Positions 16,425-26,700 of a DNA stretch of 64,000 nucleotides are shown here, piece by piece. The DNA comes from Martelella limonii. Its GTDB lineage: Bacteria > Pseudomonadota > Alphaproteobacteria > Rhizobiales > Rhizobiaceae. Made by a program: the position numbers and the translations under genes. The notes under the pieces were generated by a model. That model did no database searches. It saw nothing but the letters and a program-made list of their open reading frames with translations, and was not told the DNA's origin. The stretch covers positions 141,817 through 205,816 of the forward strand of contig NZ_JABUOU010000009.1 in the NCBI RefSeq assembly GCF_013344475.1, read 5' to 3'. The stretch's first letter is position 1. Every line of letters starts with the position of its first letter.

Positions 16425-16538
16425 AAAAGTCCTTGCGGCTCTGAGCCGTTCCCCTAATTATTGAGGGGAGTGTGGGCAAAGCTTCGCGAGAAAGCAAGCG
16501 GCTTTGAAACTTCAGGGCGAGATTTCGCAAGCCTGGCT

Positions 16539-17684
16539 TCAGTCCAGCGTCTGGTTGAAACGGGAAACCGCGATGACGATTGCCGCGAGCGCGATGACGG
16601 CAAGCATCAGGCTGTCGAAGCCCAGTACCGTGATGTCGGCACCCTTCAGCATGATGGCGCGCACGATCCGGATGTAATGGGTGAGCGGCAGTGCTTCACC
16701 CAGAAGCTGCGCCCACCGCGGCATGCCCTCGAAGGGAAACATGAAACCCGACAGGAGGATGCTCGGCAGGAAGAACAGCATCGACATCTGTACCGCCTGC
16801 AACTGGTTCTGCGCGATTGTCGAGAAGGTGTAGCCGATCGACAGGTTGGTGACGACGAACAGCAGCGTCAGGCCGATCAGCGACCAGGGATCGCCGAGGA
16901 TCGGCACGCGGAAGACAAACAGGCCTGCGATGATGATCAGCGCCGCCTGAAACAGGCCGACAAACACATAGGGCATGATCTTGCCCATCATGATCTCGAT
17001 CGGGCGGATCGGCATGGCGAGCAGGTTCTCCATCGTGCCGCGCTCGATTTCCCGCGTCACTGCAAGCGCGGTGAAGACCAGGAGCGTCATCGTCAGGATG
17101 GTTCCAAGCAGGCCCGGGATGATGTTGAAGGTCGACTTTCCGGCCGGATTGTAGCGCCGGTGGGTGACGAATTCGAAGGGTGGCGGCTGCTCGATGTCGA
17201 TGCGGATATGCGGCAGGCCCTTCAGCGCCGAGGCGACGACGCCCGAAAGCGCGCCGAGCGCCGAGGAGGAGGCGACCGGATCGGTGGCGTCGGCAGCGAC
17301 CAGAACCTGCGGGGTGTCGCCGCGCCGGAGATCGCGTTCGAAGTTCAGCGGAATCTCTACCACGAACAGCACGTCACCCGATTGCAGCAGCCGGTCCATG
17401 TCCCCGGCGCGCGTGACGACGGCCTCGATGTCGAAGAAATCGGTGTTTTCGAGGGCTGCCACCACGGCGCGCGCGGCGTCCGAGCTCTCGCCGAGCATCA
17501 CGGCGGTCGGCAGGTGGTGAGGCGTGGTGTTGATTGCGAAGCCGAACAGCAGAAGCTGCATCAGCGGAAGGGTCACCATCATCACCATGGTCAGCCGGTC
17601 GCGGACCATCTGGATGAACTCCTTGACGGTCATCGCCCAGAACCGGTGAAGGGCGGCGAAGCGGACAGGGTTCTCAGCCGTCAT
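16539..17684 (-). CDS. ABC-2 type efflux transporter, permease subunit
   Basis: 381 residues, ABC-2 membrane family (YhhJ/YbhR-like). There is one N-terminal transmembrane segment (VMMVTLPLMQLLLFGFAIN), a large extracytoplasmic loop, then five or so segments near the C-terminus. It contains the family-typical EIERGTMENLLAMPIRPIEIMMGK. The reading frame opens at 17705, but I prefer the ATG at 17682-17684 (MTAENPVRFAALHRF): it has GAAGGA 8 nt upstream and reduces the overlap with the ATPase gene to 11 bp. Last gene of the TetR-HlyD-ATPase-permease operon, probably exporting a drug or other small molecule. Confidence 0.9.
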   Translation of the reverse strand: MTAENPVRFAALHRFWAMTVKEFIQMVRDRLTMVMMVTLPLMQLLLFGFAINTTPHHLPTAVMLGESSDAARAVVAALENTDFFDIEAVVTRAGDMDRLLQSGDVLFVVEIPLNFERDLRRGDTPQVLVAADATDPVASSSALGALSGVVASALKGLPHIRIDIEQPPPFEFVTHRRYNPAGKSTFNIIPGLLGTILTMTLLVFTALAVTREIERGTMENLLAMPIRPIEIMMGKIMPYVFVGLFQAALIIIAGLFVFRVPILGDPWSLIGLTLLFVVTNLSIGYTFSTIAQNQLQAVQMSMLFFLPSILLSGFMFPFEGMPRWAQLLGEALPLTHYIRIVRAIMLKGADITVLGFDSLMLAVIALAAIVIAVSRFNQTLD

Positions 17685-18603
17685 CGAAATTGTCCTTCGA
17701 TGCATTCATGAGATGGATGAAGGCGTCCTCGAGCGTCGCCTCGCTGCGGCTGATCTTGGTTCTAGCCCGCGCGCGGTATGGCTCGACTGCGCGTTCGAGC
17801 GCCGCCTCGTCATGACCGCAGACATGGAGCGATGCGCCGAACGGGGCCACAAGGTCAACGCCCTCGGTCAGTTCAAGCGCTGTCTGCAACTGGTGAACGT
17901 CTGGACCGGTGATCAGATAGCTGTGAAGTCTGGATGCTGCCACCACATCATCGACCGTTCCGGTGACCACCAGCTTTCCATAGGCCATGTACGCGATCTC
18001 GTGGCAGCGCTCGGCCTCATCCATGTAGTGGGTGGACACGAGCACGGAGAGACCGTCTGCGGCAAGCGCATGGATCTCGGTCCAGAACTCGCGCCGCGCC
18101 TTGGGGTCGACGCCGGCGGTCGGCTCGTCGAGCAGCAGAAGGTCGGGGCCTGGAAGCGTGCAGGCGCCGAGCGCAAGCCGCTGTTTCCAGCCGCCGGAGA
18201 GATTGCCGGCCAGCTGTTTCTCGCGCCCGCCGAGCCCCAGCCGCTCGATGGCGTCCGATACCTTCTGGCGCGGGTTGGAAAGCCCATGGATGCGTGCGAC
18301 GAAATCGAGGTTCTCGCGGATGGTGAGGTCCTGGTAGAGCGAGAACCGCTGGGTCATGTAGCCGACATGGCGGCGCAGACGTTCGCCTTCGCGGGTGATG
18401 TCATAGCCGAGGCATGTGCCCGAGCCGCTGTCGGGCGTCAGAAGCCCGCAGAGCATGCGGATGGTGGTCGTCTTTCCCGACCCGTTCGGCCCGAGAAAGC
18501 CATGGATCGCACCCTTTTTCACGCTCATGGTCAGATGATCGACGACGGTGCGGCCGCCAAAGCTCTTGGTGAGGTTTTCGACCGAGATGACGTTTTCGGT
18601 CAT
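17674..18603 (-). CDS. ABC transporter ATP-binding protein (efflux)
   Basis: 309 residues, one nucleotide-binding domain. Walker A is GPNGSGKTTT (near residue 38), the signature is NLSGGWKQRLALG and Walker B is LLLLDEPTAGVD, followed by the H-loop region STHYMDEAERC. The C-terminal extension resembles the DrrA/YbhF type of ABC-2 exporters. It overlaps the HlyD gene by 4 bp and the permease gene by 11 bp, so all three subunits are co-translated. Confidence 0.94.
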   Translation of the reverse strand: MTENVISVENLTKSFGGRTVVDHLTMSVKKGAIHGFLGPNGSGKTTTIRMLCGLLTPDSGSGTCLGYDITREGERLRRHVGYMTQRFSLYQDLTIRENLDFVARIHGLSNPRQKVSDAIERLGLGGREKQLAGNLSGGWKQRLALGACTLPGPDLLLLDEPTAGVDPKARREFWTEIHALAADGLSVLVSTHYMDEAERCHEIAYMAYGKLVVTGTVDDVVAASRLHSYLITGPDVHQLQTALELTEGVDLVAPFGASLHVCGHDEAALERAVEPYRARARTKISRSEATLEDAFIHLMNASKDNFDDG

Positions 18604-19565
18604 TGGCCGCTCCCGGCTCTGACCGTGACCGGGAGGCCGACCGGCAGATCGCTGCGATCCTGCGGCATGGCCGTGACGCGGTAGACCATCTTTGCCCGCT
18701 CTTCGAGCGAGAAGATTTCGGGCGGCGTGTATTCGGCGTCTATGGCGATGAAGTCCACCTTCGCGTCGCGGGGCGTGCAGCCGTCGCAGGTAAACGTGAC
18801 CATGCCGCCGACGGCCAGTCCGGCGCGGTCCTTTTCCGGGACGAAAAATTCGACCTTCACATTTTCCGGCGGCAAGAGGGCGACCACCGGCCGTCCGGCC
18901 GGCACGACTTCACCGCTGCGGTAATAGACCTCCTCCACGCTTCCCGCCGCAGGCGCTGCGACGCTTGCGAGCGCCAGAACGGCCCTGGCTGCGGCCGCGT
19001 CTGCTTTTGCGGCGGCGACCGCCTGCTCGGCCTCGGCAATCTGTTCCGGCCGCTGCGGCAGTTGACCGAGCGTGATCTGGGCATCGATCTTGTCGAGTGC
19101 GGCGCGGGCGCGGGCATAGGCGCTGACGGCACTGTCGAGATCGGCCTTCGTGCCGGTCTGCTGGCGGTAGAGGTTCTTCGCGCGCTCAAGCGTCTCGCGG
19201 GTGTAGGTTTCCTCGGCTTCAGCCTGGCTGCGGGTCGCCTGCAACGCGTCGATCTCCTCCTTGCGGCTCTGGGGCGATTTCGCAAGGGCGAGGGCAGCTT
19301 CGGCGCGAGCAAGGTTTGCCTCGGCCGCCTGAAGCCTTGCCGCTTCGGCGTCGGCCTCGAAGGCAAACAGGGGTTCGCCAGGCTTTGCCGCATCGCCCTC
19401 GGCAACGGAGAGTTCCACGAGGCGGGCAGTGCCCGTGCCGCCGAGATAGAGCATTTCGCCCTCGACCCAGCCGAGCCAGCCTTTTTCCTGCTCAGGGCGG
19501 AATATGGAGATTGCAGCGCCAATCAAGGCCGAAAGAATGATGACGATTGCCACAAGCCTTTTCAT
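18600..19565 (-). CDS. HlyD/membrane-fusion family periplasmic adaptor
   Basis: 321 residues. One N-terminal membrane anchor (LVAIVIILSALIGAAISIF) is followed by lipoyl-like beta halves and a long alanine- and glutamate-rich coiled coil (roughly residues 70-200), as in YhiI/YbhG adaptors. It bridges the inner-membrane ABC-2 exporter to the outer membrane or periplasm. Its start overlaps the TetR stop as ATGA and its stop overlaps the ATPase start by 4 bp. No TolC-like gene lies nearby, so the outer-membrane partner must be elsewhere, if it is used. Confidence 0.92.
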   Translation of the reverse strand: MKRLVAIVIILSALIGAAISIFRPEQEKGWLGWVEGEMLYLGGTGTARLVELSVAEGDAAKPGEPLFAFEADAEAARLQAAEANLARAEAALALAKSPQSRKEEIDALQATRSQAEAEETYTRETLERAKNLYRQQTGTKADLDSAVSAYARARAALDKIDAQITLGQLPQRPEQIAEAEQAVAAAKADAAAARAVLALASVAAPAAGSVEEVYYRSGEVVPAGRPVVALLPPENVKVEFFVPEKDRAGLAVGGMVTFTCDGCTPRDAKVDFIAIDAEYTPPEIFSLEERAKMVYRVTAMPQDRSDLPVGLPVTVRAGSGQ

Positions 19566-20188
19566 GATGCCTCTCCTTCCGCAGTGGTGAACAGCGACTC
19601 CAGAAAGAACGCGAAGGCGGCGTCGAGCTTGAACGGACCGAATTTCGAGAACAGGATGTTCCAGAGCACGGACATCACCACGGGCGCCATGACGAACTGG
19701 GGGACGTCGAGGACGGTGCGCGAACGCAACTCGCCCCGGCTTTCGGCGCGTTCGAGAATGCTTCTGATCAGTGCGATGCCCGGTTCGACGAGATCGCGGT
19801 AATATTGTTCGGTGACCGCCGGGAAGGCGCTCAGTTCCGTGATCATCAGTCGCAGAAGGTCTCGCTTGGGGGAATTCAGGATGTCCTGCTCCACGATCGC
19901 AAACAGGCTCGCTACCAGTGTGCGGGAGGGCAGGTCGGAGAGCGCGATCAGGTTTCGCGCCTGCGTGATCACCGGCCCGAGGTCGGTGTTGACCAGACCT
20001 GCAAACAGGCTCTCCTTGTCCTGGAAGTAGAGATAGACCGTGCCCTTGCCGATCCCGGCCCGGCGCGCAATGTCCTCGATGCGGGCGCTCGCGAAACCGC
20101 GCTCGGAAAACACCGAAAGCGCGGCGTCGAGAATGACGCGCCTGCGTTCTTGCGGCGGCATTGCCTTGCGCTTGGGAGGATTGGTCAT
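19562..20188 (-). CDS. TetR family transcriptional repressor of the efflux operon
   Basis: 208 residues. The N-terminal TetR helix-turn-helix is clear: RRRVILDAALSVFSERG then IEDIARRAGIGKGTVYLYFQDKESLF. The C-terminal ligand domain is of the AefR/TetR_C type. It is the first gene of the efflux operon, and a near-perfect palindrome 17 bp upstream of its start (20205-20228) is the likely operator. That fits autorepression and drug-inducible expression of the whole operon. Confidence 0.93.
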   Translation of the reverse strand: MTNPPKRKAMPPQERRRVILDAALSVFSERGFASARIEDIARRAGIGKGTVYLYFQDKESLFAGLVNTDLGPVITQARNLIALSDLPSRTLVASLFAIVEQDILNSPKRDLLRLMITELSAFPAVTEQYYRDLVEPGIALIRSILERAESRGELRSRTVLDVPQFVMAPVVMSVLWNILFSKFGPFKLDAAFAFFLESLFTTAEGEAS

Positions 20189-20204
20189 GAGCAGGCCTTT
20201 AATG

Positions 20205-20228
20205 ATATGACTGACCAGTCAGTCATAT
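20205..20228. promoter_or_regulatory. TetR-type operator palindrome
   Basis: Two perfect 11-bp arms, ATATGACTGAC and GTCAGTCATAT, separated by CA. The core TGACTGAC/GTCAGTCA is a classical TetR-family half-site. It lies 17 bp upstream of the TetR start codon, so binding would block transcription of the tetR-hlyD-ATPase-permease operon. Assignment to this TetR protein is by position. Confidence 0.82.
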
Positions 20229-20552
20229 ACCAATCGCGTCTTGGATGCAATTGGTGATTCAGAAGTGATCGGGACGGTGCCGATCCTTCCGTCGGTTGAG
20301 CCTAAAGTGTTGAAGAGAGCGCGCATATCCGACTTCGGTGCGCGCCCTGAACAAACATCTCTCACCGATCGATGCACTCCGGCGTGCGACACGATCGAAA
20401 GCGCCTGGTGTCGCACCGAACGCAGGCGCCGGGTGGCGGGCTTGCAGAAGGGGGCAAAAACGGCTAGGGCGCACGCGTATCGACCGGCAGGCCAGCGGAC
20501 CCGTTTCGCAGAGAACCCGCCGGGCCTGAAGCTTCTAGCAGGAAATACCCCA
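20229..20552. other. 324-bp gene-free leader upstream of the TRAP binding protein gene
   Basis: No convincing gene is present. The dctP-like frame happens to be open back to 20241, but the added residues look random and the exported protein clearly begins at its Tat signal at 20553. This stretch must hold the promoter of that gene. I see no terminator, tRNA or known riboswitch pattern in it. Confidence 0.5.
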
Positions 20553-21659
<1,107 letters not shown>

Positions 21660-21724
21660 TCGGGAAACGGTAGCGGATCCGGCCATGCGCCCTGGCGCGC
21701 AGGCCATCCGATTGGCAGCGGATG

Positions 21725-21752
21725 AGGCCCGGGCGCAATCCCGGGCCTTTTT
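21725..21752 (+). terminator. Rho-independent terminator after the TRAP binding protein gene
   Basis: Perfect 9-bp stem AGGCCCGGG / CCCGGGCCT with a 6-nt loop (CGCAAT), directly followed by five Ts. It lies 66 bp after the stop codon, so it isolates the TRAP gene from the downstream reductase gene. Confidence 0.9.
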
Positions 21753-21826
21753 CATGGAATTGACGCTTTCGCTGCAAATCCTTAAGCCGTTTGCAGCAAG
21801 ACGTTAAAAATGGGGAATGCGAAGAC

Positions 21827-23047
21827 GTGACGGATCGGATTGTAATCGTTGGCGGCGGGCAGGGCGGTTTTGCCGTCGCCGCAAAGTTGCGTGCCCTGAA
21901 GGATCAGCGGCCGATTACCATGATCGGTGCCGAGCAGGTCGCGCCCTACCAGCGCCCGCCGCTTTCAAAGAAATACCTTCTGGGCGAGATGGCGTTCGAG
22001 CGGCTGCTGTTCCGGCCGGAGAGCTGGTACGCCGAAAACGACGTCGAACTGCATCTCGGCGGCTTCGTCGAACGGGTCGAGCGCGACAGCCGGCAGGTCG
22101 TGCTCCAGGATGGCTCGGCCGTCGAATACGGCACGCTCGTGCTGGCGACGGGGGCGACGCCCCGCACATTGCCCGAGGCGATCGGCGGCGATCTCGACGG
22201 CGTTTATGTGATGCGCGACAAGCATGATGCCGATCGTCTGGCGAAGGCCATGCGTCCGGGCGCCAAGCTACTGGTCGTGGGCGGCGGCTATGTCGGGCTG
22301 GAAGCGGCAGCGGTCGCCACCAAGTTCGAGGTCGGCGTGACCGTGATCGAGATGGCGGATCGTATCCTGAAGCGGGTCGCCGCAGCGGAAACGGCGGACA
22401 TCATGCGCAGGATTCATGGCGCCCATGGCGTCGATATCCGTGAGAATTGCGGCCTGACGCGCCTTGAGGGTGAAGAGGGCCGGGTTACGAGGGCCGTCCT
22501 CGCCGATGGCAGCACGATCGATGTCGACATGGTCGTGGTCGGGATCGGGGTCACGCCCAATGATCAGCTTGCCAAGGAAGCAGGCCTTGCCGTTGGCAAC
22601 GGCATCTCGGTAGACGCTTTCGGACGCACCTCGGATCCGCAGATCTTCGCGGTCGGCGATTGCACCGAGCTGCCTTTCCGCGGGAAAAATATCCGGCTGG
22701 AATCGGTCCCGAATGCCGTCGATCAGGGCGAGGCGGTTGCGGCTGTCATCGCGGGTTCGGAAGAACCCTATGTGCCTGAGCCATGGTTCTGGTCCGACCA
22801 GTATGACGTGAAGCTGCAGATCGCGGGTTACAATGCCGGCTACGACCGCACGATAGTGCGCGCGGGCGCGCGCGAAGGTGCCGCCTCGGTCTGGTATTTC
22901 CTCGGTTCCGAACTCGTGGCCGTTGATGCCATCAACGATGCGCGCGCCTATGTCTGCGCAAAGAAGCTTCTTGCATCAGGGGTCAGCCCCGCGCCGGACG
23001 TCATCGCAAACCCTGAAACCGATCTGAAGGCGCTCGCCGCGCAGTGA
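21827..23047 (+). CDS. FAD-dependent ferredoxin/rubredoxin reductase-like oxidoreductase
   Basis: 406 residues. The N-terminal FAD Rossmann motif is VIVGGGQGGFAVAAKL, the NAD(P)H motif is LLVVGGGYVGLEAAAVA and the FAD ribose contact is IFAVGDCTEL; a C-terminal reductase domain includes WFWSDQYDVKLQIAGY. This matches reductases that feed electrons to ferredoxins of P450 or dioxygenase systems (ThcD/CamA-like). The GTG at 21827 (VTDRIVIVGG) is preferred to a TTG 36 bp upstream, because the conserved fold begins right there. No ferredoxin or oxygenase gene is adjacent, so the partner is unknown. Confidence 0.88.
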   Translation: MTDRIVIVGGGQGGFAVAAKLRALKDQRPITMIGAEQVAPYQRPPLSKKYLLGEMAFERLLFRPESWYAENDVELHLGGFVERVERDSRQVVLQDGSAVEYGTLVLATGATPRTLPEAIGGDLDGVYVMRDKHDADRLAKAMRPGAKLLVVGGGYVGLEAAAVATKFEVGVTVIEMADRILKRVAAAETADIMRRIHGAHGVDIRENCGLTRLEGEEGRVTRAVLADGSTIDVDMVVVGIGVTPNDQLAKEAGLAVGNGISVDAFGRTSDPQIFAVGDCTELPFRGKNIRLESVPNAVDQGEAVAAVIAGSEEPYVPEPWFWSDQYDVKLQIAGYNAGYDRTIVRAGAREGAASVWYFLGSELVAVDAINDARAYVCAKKLLASGVSPAPDVIANPETDLKALAAQ

Positions 23048-23052
23048 GCCGC

Positions 23053-23081
23053 ATGTGACAACATCTGTGATGTTGTCACAT
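23053..23081. promoter_or_regulatory. Operator-like palindrome between the reductase and LacI-type genes
   Basis: Two perfect 12-bp arms beginning ATGTGACAACAT and ending ATGTTGTCACAT, with 5 nt between. It starts 5 bp after the reductase stop and ends 106 bp before the LacI-type start. No T-tract follows, so a transcription factor site is more likely than a terminator. Which regulator binds is not determined. Confidence 0.55.
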
Positions 23082-23187
23082 AACGCGTTTGAAATTGCTG
23101 CAATCATGTGCAAAGTAGGATTGTGCTCCGGAAAACATAAAGAACCGACGGGCGCGTTTGCAACGATCAGGGGAACGGTGACGATCC

Positions 23188-24210
23188 ATGAGGGTACGGG
23201 GTGGGCCAAAATCGCGCACAACCTTGAGTGATGTTGCCCGTATTGCAGGCGTAAGCCCGATTACGGTGTCGCGGGCGCTCAGGGAGCCGCACAAGGTCAG
23301 CGACAAGCTGCGCGAGCAGATTCTCGAAGTCGTCGAAGACATCGGATATGTGCCGAATTTCGCGGCCCGTGCGCTTGCCAGCCGCCATAGCGGCACGATC
23401 GCGGTGCTCGCGCCGATCCTCGAAATGAGCGGCTTCTTTCATGCCGCGCACGGGATCGAGGACCGGTTCAACTCCAGCGATGTGACGACCCAGTTCGCCA
23501 ATATCGGCCTCGACGCCGTGGAAGAGGCGAAGCTGATCAACCTGTTCATGGCCCAGAACCCGGCGGGCATCATTCTTGAAAGCGTTGCCGAATTCCCGGT
23601 CAACAAGCCGCTGATCACCGAGCTTGGCTGTCCTGTCGTGCAGATGATGGACACCAGCATCACGCCGCTGGACATGGGCGTCGGCATTCCCAATCGCGCA
23701 GCCGCAAGGGCCGCCGTCGAGCATCTGCTCGCAAAGGGCTATCGCCGCATTGCGCTTCTTGGCGGCGGCAAGGATATCCGGTCGCGGCGCCGGTTCGAGG
23801 GGTATCAGGATGCGCTTGCAAGCGCCGGGCTTTACGACCCCGATTATGTCTTCGAGGCAAGCGGCGGCAGCCCGCTCGAACAGGGCATGAAACTCGTTCA
23901 TGATCTCGGAAAGCGCCTGCCGGAAATCGATGCGGTCTTCTGCCACAATGACCGGCTTGCCCATGGCGTCTATTTCGGTGCCCAGCAGGTGGGCCTGAAA
24001 GTGCCCGACGATCTCGGCATATGCGGCTACAACGGCGTCGATTTTGTCGATATGGAAGACTCGCCCCTGACCTCGGTCTATGTGCCGCTCTACGATATCG
24101 GCTACAAGGCGGCCGATCTCATCATGCGTTGCCTGACCGAGGGCGAGCGCCCCAAGAAGGCCGTTGAACTGCCCTTCGAGCTTATCGAAGGCGCATCAAC
24201 CCGGCGCTAG
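23188..24210 (+). CDS. LacI family transcriptional regulator (GntR/gluconate-repressor-like)
   Basis: 340 residues. The N-terminal LacI headpiece is TLSDVARIAGVSPITVSRALREPHKVSDKLREQI, with the hinge at FAARALASRHSGTIAVLAP. A periplasmic-binding-protein-like effector domain follows (AAARAAVEHLLAKGYRRIALLGG; DAVFCHNDRLAHGVYFGAQQ). The profile is closest to the gluconate repressor GntR group, but no sugar-acid genes are adjacent, so its targets are unknown. A GGGGAACGG stretch precedes the ATG. Confidence 0.92.
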   Translation: MRVRGGPKSRTTLSDVARIAGVSPITVSRALREPHKVSDKLREQILEVVEDIGYVPNFAARALASRHSGTIAVLAPILEMSGFFHAAHGIEDRFNSSDVTTQFANIGLDAVEEAKLINLFMAQNPAGIILESVAEFPVNKPLITELGCPVVQMMDTSITPLDMGVGIPNRAAARAAVEHLLAKGYRRIALLGGGKDIRSRRRFEGYQDALASAGLYDPDYVFEASGGSPLEQGMKLVHDLGKRLPEIDAVFCHNDRLAHGVYFGAQQVGLKVPDDLGICGYNGVDFVDMEDSPLTSVYVPLYDIGYKAADLIMRCLTEGERPKKAVELPFELIEGASTRR

Positions 24211-24265
24211 AGGCTCCAGGTGTTTTGCGGGCGCGGACGGGCTCTGCCATACTTTCCGCGATGGT

Positions 24266-24976
24266 TCAGCCCACGGGCTCCGCGACATGCAGGCCGCACT
24301 CGCGCTTCACGTCATTTTCCCACCACCAGCGTCCGGCGCGCTCGGGCTCCCCGGGCTTGATGGCGCGGGTGCAGGGTTCGCAGCCGATCGAGGGATAGCC
24401 GCGGGCATGGAGCGGATTGATCGGGATATCCCGTTTCGCGACATGCGCTTGGATATCGGCAAGGCTCCAGTCGGCAAGCGGATTGATCTTGATGAGGCCG
24501 CGCGCCGCATCGCTTTCCGCATAAGGCGTCGTTGCCCGGTTGCCGGACTGGCCGCGGCGAAGGCCGGTGATCCAGAACGCCGCGCCATCGAGCGCGCGGG
24601 CGAGCGGCTCCAGCTTTCGGATGTGACAGCAGGCGTGCCGGTTCTCTATGCTGTCGTAGAAACCGTTGCGGCCGTTCGCCTTCACATAGGCGTTGACGGC
24701 ATCCGCATCCGGCCGGAAGCGCTGGATCTTGATGCCGTATCGGGCCTCGGTCCTTCCGATCAGAGCCTCCGTCTCTTCAAACAGGCGCCCGGTGTCGAGG
24801 GTGACGATGCCGATGTCGAGCCGCGCCGTGGCGATCGCTTCGGTAATGACCTGATCCTCGATGCCGAGGCTGGTCGTGAACACGGCCTTCCGGCCGGTCC
24901 TGGCAATCAGTTCAAGCCGGCCTGCAAGGTCGGTCTGTTCGAGTGTCCGGCTGAGTGCCGCTGCGGTTGTGGTCAT
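24266..24976 (-). CDS. cysH: Adenylylsulfate (APS) reductase, assimilatory, thioredoxin-dependent
   Basis: Reduces activated sulfate to sulfite for cysteine synthesis. 236 residues from MTTTAAALSRTLEQ. It has the PP-loop region FTTSLGIEDQVITE, both iron-sulfur cysteine pairs (Cys116-Cys117 in HACCHIRK and Cys199/Cys202 in GCEPCTRA) and the catalytic Cys227 in ECGLH. The paired cysteines mark the [4Fe-4S] APS-type enzyme rather than the cluster-free PAPS reductase. The frame opens 60 bp upstream, but the chosen ATG fits family length. No other cys genes are beside it. Confidence 0.94.
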   Translation of the reverse strand: MTTTAAALSRTLEQTDLAGRLELIARTGRKAVFTTSLGIEDQVITEAIATARLDIGIVTLDTGRLFEETEALIGRTEARYGIKIQRFRPDADAVNAYVKANGRNGFYDSIENRHACCHIRKLEPLARALDGAAFWITGLRRGQSGNRATTPYAESDAARGLIKINPLADWSLADIQAHVAKRDIPINPLHARGYPSIGCEPCTRAIKPGEPERAGRWWWENDVKRECGLHVAEPVG

Positions 24977-25108
24977 CTCACTCGCCTCTTTCCTGTTTGG
25001 GCAAGTATGCCGAAACGGAGGGCTTGGAACGAGCAACCGTGATTTCGAAGAACGCTGCGATCGGGCAAAAGCTTGGCGCAGGACGAGGCCTGTTTAGAAA
25101 AGCCGGCG

Positions 25109-26521
25109 TCAGACGCTGCCCTTTTCATCGAATCGCCGGGTCTCCTCCTGCATCTCGCCAATCGTGCGGCGATCATATTCGTCGATCTCGCGGTTGCGCG
25201 CCCGCTGGAACTTGATGCTGTCGGCGAGGAAGGCGCGGGAGAGCCCGTGATAGAGCGGCTCGCGCGAAATCAGACGCGAGGCGACATAGCCGAGCATTGA
25301 TGTGGCCATCAGCGTGATGATGCCATCATGGTTGTCGGTCATCTCCAGAATGATGACGAAGGCCGTCATCGGGGACTGCACGACGCCTGCGAAATAGCCC
25401 GCCATGCCGAGGATCGCGCCAAGACCGATGCTGATGCCGAGCACGTCAGCGATCGACGAGCCGAGGGCTGCACCCACCGAAAGCGACGGCGCGAAGATGC
25501 CGCCGGGAATGCCGGACGCCATCGACAGGAATGTTGCCGCAAGCTTGCCGATGAAGAACAGCGGGTTCATGCTGCCGCCTTCGATCACCGTGCGGGCCTG
25601 TTCGTAGCCGGTGCCAAAGGTCGCGCCGTCGAAGATGATGCCGATGACGGCGACCGCAAGCCCGCAGGCGCCCGCAAACAGCGCCATGCGCTTGACCGGT
25701 GTCGCCTGCGCCCAGCGCTTGATCCGCCGCGCGGTGCGCAGCGAATAGAGCGAGAACAGCGCGCCGAGAATGCCGCCGCCGATGCCGCAGACGAACACGG
25801 CGACCCATTCGCCCGGCTTGACCGCAATCGCCGACGCATGTCCGAAATAGGTGTAGTTGCCGGCAAGGCCGATCGCGGCGAGGCCCGAGAGGATGATCGC
25901 CGAAACCACCAGCCCGTTGGCGCGCGATTCGTAAGCGCGGCTCATTTCCTCGATCGCGAAGACGATGCCCGCAAGCGGCGTGTTGAAGGCCGCTGAAATG
26001 CCCGCGGCGGAACCCGCGACGATCAGGCCGCGGGTCTGGATCATCTTTCCCCAGCGCGCGGTCTGGATCATGATCGAGGCGCCGACCTGCGCGGTCGGTC
26101 CCTCGCGGCCGATCGAGGCGCCGCAGAACAGGCCGACGACCGTGAGCAGCAGCTTGCCGGTTGCAACGCGCAGATTGAGCAGCCGGTGCTGGCTTTCGAC
26201 ATCATGCAGGTGGCGCGCGGCAATGGCCTGCGGAATGCCGGAGCCCTGGGTGTGCGGAAACCACCGTGTCGACATGTAGGAGCAGAACATGAAGCCGAGG
26301 GGCGTCAGCACCAGCGGCAGGAAGGGCGACCATGCGCTCGACTGGCGCATCGCCTCGAACAGTTCATAGGCCTCGTCGGCGGCGCGCGCGAAGCCGACGC
26401 TGATGACGCCGATCATCAGCGCACCGAGCCAGAACACCAGACGCGGCTGCCAGATCCGCCACGAGCCCCACATCACGCGTGTTCGGCGGACCATCTTCAC
26501 GTTCTTGTAGTAGGGGCGCAT
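25109..26521 (-). CDS. ClC-type chloride channel/antiporter
   Basis: 470 residues with about ten or more membrane helices. The anion-selectivity motifs are QGSGIPQA and GREGPTAQVG (containing the external gating glutamate) plus GGIFAPSLSVGAALG. The FAIEEMSRAYE stretch aligns with the internal proton-transfer glutamate of E. coli ClC-ec1, so a Cl-/H+ antiporter is more likely than a passive channel. The serine in GSGIP argues against a fluoride-type ClC. The cytoplasmic tail is short, without CBS domains. Stands alone. Confidence 0.92.
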   Translation of the reverse strand: MRPYYKNVKMVRRTRVMWGSWRIWQPRLVFWLGALMIGVISVGFARAADEAYELFEAMRQSSAWSPFLPLVLTPLGFMFCSYMSTRWFPHTQGSGIPQAIAARHLHDVESQHRLLNLRVATGKLLLTVVGLFCGASIGREGPTAQVGASIMIQTARWGKMIQTRGLIVAGSAAGISAAFNTPLAGIVFAIEEMSRAYESRANGLVVSAIILSGLAAIGLAGNYTYFGHASAIAVKPGEWVAVFVCGIGGGILGALFSLYSLRTARRIKRWAQATPVKRMALFAGACGLAVAVIGIIFDGATFGTGYEQARTVIEGGSMNPLFFIGKLAATFLSMASGIPGGIFAPSLSVGAALGSSIADVLGISIGLGAILGMAGYFAGVVQSPMTAFVIILEMTDNHDGIITLMATSMLGYVASRLISREPLYHGLSRAFLADSIKFQRARNREIDEYDRRTIGEMQEETRRFDEKGSV

Positions 26522-26700
26522 GGATCGGCTTTCGGGGCGGTGACAGTTTAAAGAAAACCTGCCACCTCCGGCAGCAGGGTATGGGCTGAAGTTGATCCGT
26601 TATCCGCTTGCTCCATCACGATTTCAAGGCAGGCCCGGCCAAAAAGAATTGATGATGCGCACTTTATGTTACGAGGTTTTCGAAGCGTGATTCCATCTCC

